From NCBI RefSeq assembly GCF_014737315.1, contig NZ_JPUF01000005.1, positions 1-64,000 on the forward strand: DNA of 64,000 nucleotides, given 5' to 3'. Source of the DNA: Treponema zioleckii. Its GTDB lineage: Bacteria > Spirochaetota > Spirochaetia > Treponematales > Treponemataceae. The notes below the pieces were generated by a model, which saw only the letters and a list, made by a program, of their open reading frames with translations, did not search any database and was not told the DNA's origin. The position numbers and the translations under genes were made by a program. Positions 53,647 through 62,030 of the stretch are shown in pieces; position 1 is the stretch's first letter, and each line of letters begins with the position of its first letter.

Positions 53647-56600
53647 ATGAAAACTTTGGGACTTGATATTGGTACTAATTCAATCGGCTGGGGAATTGTT
53701 GACGAAAACGCTGAAAAAATCGAAAAATGCGGTGTATATATTTTTCCAGAAGGCGTAAAAATTGAAAAAGGTGTGGAAAGTTCAAAAGCCTCTGAAAGAA
53801 CAGGCTTCCGTTCTGCCCGAAGATTAAAGTTCAGACGAAAACTTCGAAAACATGAAACGCTCAGAGTTTTGATTAATAACGGAATGTGTCCGCTCACTCT
53901 GGAAGAGCTTGAAAAATGGCACAAGGAAAAAATATATCCTACATCAAAGAATTTTATAAACTGGTACAGAACCGACGAAGAAAAAAATTGGGAACCGTAC
54001 TTTTTGCGTAAAAAATGCGTTGAGCAGAAGTGTGAGCCTTATGAAATTGGGCGTGCATTGTATCATATTGCGCAACGTCGAGGATTTTTAAGCAACAGAA
54101 AAGAAACGACAAAAGAAACAGATGGAAAAGTAAGCGAAGGAATTTCTGAGCTTTCACAGGCAAAAGGCAACAAAACGCTCGGTCAGTATTTTTATGAACT
54201 TAAACAAGCAGGTGAGAAAGTTCGTGGAAAATACACTTCCCGAAAAGAGCATTATGAAGAAGAATTCAATAGAATTTGCGAAATTCAAGAAATCTCTGAG
54301 AAATTAAAAGGAGACTTGCACAAAGCGATTTTCTTTCAGCGCAAATTAAAGTCGCAGAAATTCTTGGTCGGAAAATGTACTTTTGAAACTGATAAGCCAC
54401 GGTGCCCCATTTCACATTTTGAATTTGAAGAATTCCGAATGCTGTCTTTTATCAATAGCATTCGCGTCTACAGAAATTCTGATAATTTTGATGGGCCAAG
54501 CCTTTTTGATGATTTGGAAGAGCATTACCCTAAAGACAATAAACTTACTGAAGAAGAAAAAGAATCTATAAAGCCACTTTTCTTCCGCTCAAAAGGCAAT
54601 TTTGATTTCAAGGACATTGCCAAAAAAATCCGTGGCAAGAATGATGAATGGGAGTTTAATTACCGAGATGACACGAATGTTGCGGGTTGCCCAGTTTCAC
54701 GAGAGTTAAAAAATATTTTTAGTGATAACTGGAAAAATATAAAAATTCCGAATGAAGATTCTGCCTCAGATAAAAAATATTACGACATCAACGACATCTG
54801 GCATGTTCTGTATGATTTTGATGATGATGAAAAACTTCATGAATTTGCTCTGAACAAACTTCATCTTGATTCTGAAACGGCAGAAAAATTCTGTGCGATT
54901 CATTTTCAGCAGGGCTACGCGAACCTCAGCTTAAAAGCAATCCGAAAAATTCTTCCGTTTTTGTAAAAAAGGTTAATGTTTACTCTCATGCAGTCTTCCT
55001 GGCAAATATCCCGACGATGATTGGCAAGGAAGTCTATAATAAACATGCCGAAGAAATTGAAAAAGACTGTTGAAACTATTACTTCGACATTGAAAGACAA
55101 AAACAATAGAATCACGCTTGCTAATCGCTGCATTGAGGCAATTTTTAAAGACGAAAAGCACGACTTCCACAGCGAAGAATGGGATAAATCAATTGTTGAT
55201 GATCAAATTGCAGATTTGTTCGGAAAGAGGAAATTTGCGGAAAAGCCGCTGACAGAGCAAAAAGAGATTCGTGATGAAGTAATTGAAAAAATAGAAGATA
55301 CACTCAAAATCGCAGTCACAAAAAATCCGAATGATTATAAGTACAAGCCTTTGCGAAGTGACGAATTAATTCTGGAATACTTGAATCAGCAGGGATTTGA
55401 AATCAAAAAGAATGCAAAACTATATCATCCGTCGGAAACTGAATACAATCTGGAACGACCGAAAGAATCAGATGATGGCAAAACTTATCTTGGCTCCCCA
55501 AGAACACCGAGCGTAAAAAATCCTGTTGCAATGCGGGCTTTGTTCCAGCTTAGAAAACTCGTGAACTATCTTATCAAAACAGGTGAAATCGACAGAGAGA
55601 CCAGAATTCATGTAGAGCTTGCCAACGAAGTGAATGATAAGAACTGGCGAAAGGCTATTGAAGATTTCCAGAGAGACAATGAAAAGAAAAACGCCGAATA
55701 CAAAGCTCAGATAATTAAACTTTGCAAAGAATGCGGTTTTGAAATTGAGCCGACAGAATCTGACATTAAAAAGTTCCGTTTGTGGAAAGAACAGAACGAA
55801 ATGTGCCCATACACAGGAAAGAAAATCAGTATCTGCGATTTGTTTGGTCCGCACCCGAAATTTGATTTTGAGCATACGATTCCGAGAAGCCTTTCTTATG
55901 ATGATTCTTTGGAGAACCTTACTTTGTGTTATTCTGACTTTAACAGGAATGTAAAGAAACAGCATATTCCGTCGGAGCTTACGGAGGAGTTTGCGGAAAT
56001 CAGCAGGCGATTTGAGCGAATGTACGAAGACAAAATTAACGAATGTCTTGCTATTATTGAGCGAAGCAAAATTCGTGGTGGTTATATTGACCCAGAAATC
56101 AAAAATAAGAAAATCGTAGAGCGACACAAAGCTCAACTTGAACTTGACTACTACAAGGGAAAGCTACGCCGTTTTACGACAAAAGAAGTAACTGGTGGTT
56201 TTAAACACAGTCAGCTCAACGACACCAGAATCATTACAAAGTTTGCTTTGCAGTATCTAAGATCTGTATTTCCTCATACATTCCCAGTAAAAGGTTCAAT
56301 GACCGACACTTTTAAGCGTCAGTGGGGCTTGCTCGACAGAGCAGAAAGCAAAGACCGTTCTAATTATCGCCATCATGTTATAGATGCACTTACTATTGCC
56401 TGCGTTGACCGAAGAAAATTCAATCTGCTTTCTGAGGCAATCAGAAACAGTGCCGACGGAACGCATTTAAAATTCGCAAAACCGTGGGATTCATTCGACA
56501 AAGATGTTCTCGCTGCCGTACAATACATTGTGCCAAAGCATTTTGTGGATGACAATTCTCTACGCCAGACAAAGAAAGTTCTTCGTGATCCGCGTACAGG

Positions 56601-57545
56601 AAAGCCAAAGTTAGACAAAAATGGAAACAAAATCTATATTAAGGGAAACACTGCACGCGGTTCTTTGCACAAAGATACATTCTACGGCTGCATTATGACT
56701 CCGCCAGAAAAAGGCGAAAATTTGGAGAATAAAAAGCCGATTTTTGTTCAGAGAGTTGAAGTAAGAACACTTGTTGAAGAAAACAATAAATTAATGAAAG
56801 ATATTGATAAGGTTATAGAAAAAAATGCTGATAAAATTGTGGACAAAGGAATCCGTAACACATTTTGCAATAACCTTGAAAGCGGAAAGCAGACTCTCGT
56901 CGATATTCATGAAAAAGGAATTCTTTTGCCATATAAGATGAAGGGAAAGGCTGTTTATGTAAAACGAGTAAGAATTATTCCTAGAGATCCTTCAGCGTTT
57001 AAGTTGAAAAAACAGAAAGATATTTCTGAGAAGAATCCAAATGATTATAAGCAATATTATTATGTCGCAAACGATGAGAACTATCTTATAGCATTATACC
57101 GTGGTATAGATGAGAATGGAAAAGAAAAATCAATAAGTCAAATTATAAGTCTGTATGGAGCAATAAAGTTATCAATAGATAAACGAAAAAAAATGAAAAG
57201 TTTTCGTGCGAATTGAAAAAAGATGGACTTGTTTTATATAAAGTCTTGAAAATCGGAAAAATTGTCATTTTGCAAAATTCTTATGATGAAAATATTTTTG
57301 ATTTATCGGCTGAACAGATTTGGAATCGAATGTACCGAGTTGCAGGATTGGGAAAATCTGGAAATAGAGTATTTATTTGCCTTGCTCATATAATTCGCCA
57401 AAAAGCATGGGAATATATTCCAGGAAAATTTGAACTTGATAACTTTGTAGATTGTCGTCGCTACCAAGATAATCAGTTCATCGGTCTCGTCGAAGGTACA
57501 GATTTCATAATCTCCCCGACAGGTGAAATTATTCCTAAAAAATAA
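53647..57545 (+). pseudogene. cas9: Cas9 endonuclease, type II-C, interrupted by three one-base frameshifts
   Basis: About 1,299 codons in total, normal for long II-C Cas9. RuvC-I KTLGLDIGTNSIGWGIVDE (Asp about 7), Arg-rich bridge helix RSARRLKFRRKLRKHETLR, RuvC-II HVELANEVND, HNH KFDFEHTIPRS with catalytic His, RuvC-III RHHVIDAL: all catalytic residues are present. Frame breaks: near 54958-54970 (a T is missing; YSHAVFLANIPTMIGKEVYN continues in the next frame), at the five A of 55060-55064 (one too many, restoring the frame) and at eight A of 57186-57193 (one missing; the PAM-interacting C-terminus GLVLYKVLKIGKIVIL follows). As written the protein is truncated at residue 439. RBS GGGAGAG. 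Confidence 0.92.
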
Positions 57546-57558
57546 TAAAGAATTCTAG

Positions 57559-57603
57559 AAATGTTACAAATCCTAGTTAAAATATGATTTGTAACATTTT
57601 TTT
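57559..57603 (+). terminator. Terminator between cas9 and cas1
   Basis: AAATGTTACAAATC and GATTTGTAACATTT (14-bp perfect stem) followed by a run of T, immediately after cas9 and 23 bp before the cas1 start. It should reduce or stop read-through into cas1-cas2. Confidence 0.85.
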
Positions 57604-57625
57604 ATAACTTCAAGTGGGAGGCAAT

Positions 57626-58519
57626 ATGATTAAACGAACTTTATTTTTTTCAAATGCTGTTTGTTTAACATTAAGAAACAAGCAGCTTGTTATCCAGAAC
57701 AAAGAGACTTGCAACGAATCTTCTGTCCCAATAGAAGATATTGGTTTTCTTATCATCGAAAACAACCAAGTCTATGTTTCAATTCCAGTTATAAACGCGC
57801 TAGCGCAAAATAACGCCTCCGTAGTTTTCTGTAATGAAAAACACTTGCCTTTTTCGATGAATCTTCCGCTTGATTGTAATAATATTCAAAATCAACTTTT
57901 TGCTGCACAAATACAAGCAACTGTTCCAACAAAGAAAAAATGCTGGAAGCAAATAATTATGCAGAAAATAAAAAATCAGGCAAAAATTCTTGAAAAATAT
58001 AATCTAAATTCAATTCAGTTAAAAAAATACGCAAATGATGTAAAAACTGATGACAGCACAAACCGGGAAGCTGTTGCTGCAAAAATCTATTGGGATTTAC
58101 TTATAGATGTTGATTGGGAGAGAACTCGATACGGAGAGTATCCGAACAATCTTCTTAATTATGGGTATGCAATTTTAAGAGCTGCAACGGCCAGAGCTCT
58201 AACAGGTTCTGGTTTGCTTCCAACTTTTGGGATTCATCATCATAATAAATACGATGCTTATGCTCTTGCAGATGACATCATGGAACCTTATCGTCCATAT
58301 ATTGATGATGAAGTTGTTGAGTATATAAATCAAAATGAAATTTGTGAGGAGGTAACAACAGAATTTAAGCGACAAATTCTAAATGTATTAACTCGAGACG
58401 TTTTGATTGGAAATGTAACGCGACCCTTGATGATTGCGCTGACAATAACGAGTTCTTCTTTGGCAAAAATTTTTAGCGGAGAAACTGAGAATTTAACTTT
58501 ACCGGAGTTTGTAAAATGA
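57626..58519 (+). CDS. cas1: CRISPR-associated Cas1 integrase
   Basis: About 297 aa from ATG 57626 (GGGAGG upstream). Metal ligands of Cas1 are visible: Glu in STNREAVAAKIYWDLL (about 150), His in TFGIHHHNKYDAYALAD (about 205-208) and the downstream DDIMEPYRP acidic pair. Type II Cas1 features: opening MIKRTLFFSNAVCLTLRN and GSGLLPTFGIHH. With Cas2 it captures and inserts new spacers. Its TGA overlaps the cas2 ATG. Confidence 0.95.
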   Translation: MIKRTLFFSNAVCLTLRNKQLVIQNKETCNESSVPIEDIGFLIIENNQVYVSIPVINALAQNNASVVFCNEKHLPFSMNLPLDCNNIQNQLFAAQIQATVPTKKKCWKQIIMQKIKNQAKILEKYNLNSIQLKKYANDVKTDDSTNREAVAAKIYWDLLIDVDWERTRYGEYPNNLLNYGYAILRAATARALTGSGLLPTFGIHHHNKYDAYALADDIMEPYRPYIDDEVVEYINQNEICEEVTTEFKRQILNVLTRDVLIGNVTRPLMIALTITSSSLAKIFSGETENLTLPEFVK

Positions 58520-58854
58520 GTCGTGAAAGGTTTAATGCGTATAGAATAATGTGGTTGTTCTGTTTATTTGATTTACCAACGAATACAAAGGCACAACGTA
58601 AACGTGCATGTGAATTTAGAAAAAAGCTTCTGGAAGATGGCTATGATATGATGCAGTATAGTGTTTACAAGCGTTTTTGTGGCAGTAACGAAGCTTGCGA
58701 AGTTCACATAAAACGCATAAAATTGTGGCTTCCTGCAGAAGGCAAAGTAAGCATATTAAAGTTTACCGATAAACAATTTGGACAAATTGAATCTTTTGAA
58801 GGTGCAATTCCTGCAAAAAAAGAAAAACAACCTTCTCAACTGGAATTCTTTTAA
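58516..58854 (+). CDS. cas2: CRISPR-associated Cas2
   Basis: 112 aa. Ferredoxin-like beta-strand MWLFCLFDLPTNTKAQRKRA with the Asp of the Cas2 metal site, then DGYDMMQYSVYKRFC and KVSILKFTDKQFGQI. Structural partner of Cas1 in spacer integration. Overlaps cas1 by 4 bp; no csn2 or cas4 follows, which together with the cas9 type makes the system II-C. Confidence 0.95.
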   Translation: MSRERFNAYRIMWLFCLFDLPTNTKAQRKRACEFRKKLLEDGYDMMQYSVYKRFCGSNEACEVHIKRIKLWLPAEGKVSILKFTDKQFGQIESFEGAIPAKKEKQPSQLEFF

Positions 58855-58856
58855 AA

Positions 58857-58900
58857 AAATGGGGAAAATAATGCAAAATCGCAACATTTTCCCCATTTTT
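58857..58900 (+). terminator. Terminator after cas2
   Basis: AAATGGGGAAAA pairs with TTTTCCCCATTT, then more T, directly after the cas2 stop. It separates cas transcription from the array. The 50 bp between it and the first repeat (58901-58953) are AT-rich and may be the leader. Confidence 0.85.
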
Positions 58901-58953
58901 TGATGTACAAATTCAATGTAAATCATTATTTAATATGGTTTTAGCAAACTCAT

Positions 58954-60109
58954 ATTATTTTACATCAAACTTAGAAATCAAACCACAACCGTTCTGTAAT
59001 TTCCTTGGGTTTCGGGTATATTATTTTACATCAAACTTAGAAATCAAACCACAACACAATCGACATTGAGAATATGGACATGGAAATTATTTTACATCAA
59101 ACTTAGAAATCAAACCACAACATGGGATAGTGACGATGTATCAGAAAATACATTATTTTACATCAAACTTAGAAATCAAACCACAACAACTGCGTCAAGT
59201 GTAATTGACGCGAAGTAAATTATTTTACATCAAACTTAGAAATCAAACCACAACCGTCTGAATCTACTAACGTTTTGAGCAACGATTATTTTACATCAAA
59301 CTTAGAAATCAAACCACAACCCCGACGAGACGAAAGACAATTCTTTTCTTTATTATTTTACATCAAACTTAGAAATCAAACCACAACCAGGCGTTGAAAT
59401 ATGTGTCGTCTGTGTCTATTATTTTACATCAAACTTAGAAATCAAACCACAACACTATCGTGTTGGGGGGAATCATGGCTACCATTATTTTACATCAAAC
59501 TTAGAAATCAAACCACAACAAGGCAAGTAACACTATTGAATCTTACGCGATTATTTTACATCAAACTTAGAAATCAAACCACAACTTAGACCGCAAGCGT
59601 ACGGCATTGTAATAATTATTTTACATCAAACTTAGAAATCAAACCACAACTTCAAAAGGCTTCTGCAATAGTTGCAATGAATTATTTTACATCAAACTTA
59701 GAAATCAAACCACAACTATAGTGGGGAATACATGTTATTTTTACGGATTATTTACATCAAACTTAGAAATCAAACCACAACCGGCTCAGTTTAACCTTTT
59801 AAACAGGGTCATTATTTTACATCAAACTTAGAAATCAAACCACAACCATGTCGAAAACCAACCTTTTATTTACATTATTATTTTACATCAAACTTAGAAA
59901 TCAAACCACAACCTTTTTACATTGCTTTCAACGCAAAAGCGCATTATTTTACATCAAACTTAGAAATCAAACCACAACCATTTTACAGACGTGGTTATGG
60001 ACGTCGTATTATTTTACATCAAACTTAGAAATCAAACCACAACTTTTGTTTGCGGAATATGTTCCAGTTGATGATTATTTTACATCAAACTTAGAAATCA
60101 AACCACAAG
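58954..60109 (-). CRISPR. CRISPR array, 18 repeats of 36 bp and 17 spacers
   Basis: Plus-strand repeat begins ATTATTTTACATCAAACTTA and ends GAAATCAAACCACAAC; period about 66 bp, spacers 29-31 nt. All repeats are identical except the 13th (59747-59781, one T short, 35 bp) and the last (60074-60109, final C changed to G). Pairing with the tracrRNA shows that the functional crRNA is the minus strand (GTTGTGGTTTGATTTCTAAG start), so the array is read toward the cas genes, as in other II-C loci. The changed repeat at 60109 would then be at the transcription-upstream end. No spacer matches other sequence I noticed in the window. Confidence 0.98.
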
Positions 60110-60147
60110 ACTAAACATTATACGTTTATCGATAACTTTTTATTATT

Positions 60148-61950
60148 TTACTTTACAATTATGTCGCGTATGGAATTGAAAGAAATTTGATTTCCGCGGT
60201 CGCGTTTGCTTTTGTAAATGCCTTCGTCGGCACGGGAATACATTGCTTCAAAGGTGTCTTTTGGGAATTCCGGGAAGAATGCAGCTCCGACGCTTAGGGT
60301 AATGAGTCGCTCGCAAAGTTCTGGTATGTGGATTGTCTCAATTTGAGAAAAGAATCTTTGTAAAAGTCTGTCACCGATTTCTGTATCATTTACACCAACA
60401 CAGAAAACTGCAAATTCATCTCCGCCGAGTCTAAAAACTATGTCGGAATCTCGGAACGTTTTTTTAAGGCAACTTGCAATTGCTTTTATGACTTCATCGC
60501 CAATCTGATGGCCGAATGTATCGTTTATGGACTTAAAGTTGTCAACATCCATCAAACAGAACATTCCGTGTTTGCCCTCTAAAAGTGCCTGACGAACTTG
60601 TTGTTCGCCCGAACCGCGGTTTTTGATTCCGGTCATCAAATCAGTTTCCGAAAGTTTTTTGAGCGTTTCCTGCCGTTTTTTGTCTTCGTCAATCGACTCA
60701 AATGCGAGCAGAATGCTTTCAAGATTTCCTTCCTCCGTAAGACTCACCACAATGTATCTTGCACGAATCCAGCGTCCTTTTCTGTCAATGAATTCAATCG
60801 AAATCGAATTTGTTCCTTCAAGTCTTGCCGTCAATGTGAGTGGATTCAAAAAATCCCGTAAAAGCAGAGTTGCCCCCGACGAAGCTATCTTTTCGGAAAA
60901 GCGCGAATAATTCTGGCTCCAATTCTGACTGCAGTCAGTTATAATTTCATTATAATCAATGTCGCTCTGAATCACCGACACTGAATCCGCCGCAACCTCA
61001 AATCGTACGACAGCTTGATAAATGTCGGCAATTGCCATTATTTCATCGTTCAGCGATTCAATTTCTTTATACTTTTTATTGATGTGAAAGAATGCCACAG
61101 AAATCATTACGATTACAATAAAAAGCACAACAGCCGACATGATATAAATTATGTAAAGCGAGCGGAAAATCATTTTTTCGTTCATTACGAGAACGCAGTC
61201 CCAGTCAGAATTCACTGGAACCGAAAAACTTGTTTCCGCATTTTGTGATTGTAATATAGAAGAAAGTTGAACTGTCAAACCTATTTCATCAGAATTTGAA
61301 GAGGCCACAATATGTCCGTCTTTGTCGATTACGTAGGATTTTTTGACAAAACCCATGTCCGTAAGTTTTGCAATTTCGTTTTGAACGCTGTCAAGAAAAA
61401 TATCCATCGAAATAACGCTGTTTCCGTCATCAAGGAGTTTGCTAACCGACATCATCATCGTCATTGTTTGCAGATTCAAATATGGTTGCACAAGAGATAC
61501 TTTGCCCTGCCCGTACACGGCTTCCTTGAACCACGGTCTTTCAGTCGGCTGATAATCGTCGGGAGGAATCCAGCCTGAACCGTCAAGATATACGCCTTTG
61601 TAATATCCGTAAATTCCAGTGTTATTCTCGCTAATTGTTGAGGAATAGATTTCTGTCTCGTTTATAAGATATTCGCCAACTTCTTCGTGAGATGCGCCTG
61701 CACGACTCATTGCATTCACTGAGACCGCTGAAAATTCAATCGCGTCTATTGGCATTTGCATGTAATAATTCACGCGATTCGCAGTCTGAACGGCAACATT
61801 CTGCCATTTTCCGATTATCGCCTGTTTTGAAACATCGTAAAACCTATAAAAAATAGCAACCACAGCAATTATAGAAATTGCCATTACCGTACAAGTTACG
61901 GCTATTATGCGACGAGAAGTATGCTTTGAATTAGCGTGCAACTTTTGCAT
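60148..61950 (-). CDS. Membrane-bound diguanylate cyclase with dCache sensor
   Basis: 600 aa. Membrane segment at about 14-36, an extracytoplasmic double-Cache sensor (DDYQPTERPWFKEAVYGQGK and VSVSKLLDD-like strand around 170-180), second membrane segment about 270-293, a PAS-like linker, then a GGDEF domain (about 430-590) with DLMTGIKNRG, FGHQIGDEVI and an intact RLGGDEFAVF. It should make c-di-GMP in response to a small extracellular ligand, commonly an amino acid or organic acid for dCache. It ends 38 bp from the CRISPR array, on the minus strand. Confidence 0.93.
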   Translation of the reverse strand: MQKLHANSKHTSRRIIAVTCTVMAISIIAVVAIFYRFYDVSKQAIIGKWQNVAVQTANRVNYYMQMPIDAIEFSAVSVNAMSRAGASHEEVGEYLINETEIYSSTISENNTGIYGYYKGVYLDGSGWIPPDDYQPTERPWFKEAVYGQGKVSLVQPYLNLQTMTMMMSVSKLLDDGNSVISMDIFLDSVQNEIAKLTDMGFVKKSYVIDKDGHIVASSNSDEIGLTVQLSSILQSQNAETSFSVPVNSDWDCVLVMNEKMIFRSLYIIYIMSAVVLFIVIVMISVAFFHINKKYKEIESLNDEIMAIADIYQAVVRFEVAADSVSVIQSDIDYNEIITDCSQNWSQNYSRFSEKIASSGATLLLRDFLNPLTLTARLEGTNSISIEFIDRKGRWIRARYIVVSLTEEGNLESILLAFESIDEDKKRQETLKKLSETDLMTGIKNRGSGEQQVRQALLEGKHGMFCLMDVDNFKSINDTFGHQIGDEVIKAIASCLKKTFRDSDIVFRLGGDEFAVFCVGVNDTEIGDRLLQRFFSQIETIHIPELCERLITLSVGAAFFPEFPKDTFEAMYSRADEGIYKSKRDRGNQISFNSIRDIIVK

Positions 61951-62030
61951 ATCTTATTTTAAATTAACATGACTTAAAGAAAATCACAAGAAAGAATTAA
62001 GATTCCTTAAAGTGTTGCACGCTCCCGTTT

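Noticed and set aside
57213-57545. Separate 110-aa protein between cas9 and cas1 (possible new Cas accessory or Csn2-like)
   Set aside because: Its sequence continues the Cas9 C-terminal PAM-interacting domain in the next frame after an A8 run; one inserted base joins them.
59401-60114. Open frames through the CRISPR array with repeated LFYIKLRNQTTT
   Set aside because: They are translations of the CRISPR repeat itself, without start signals; the array explains the sequence fully.
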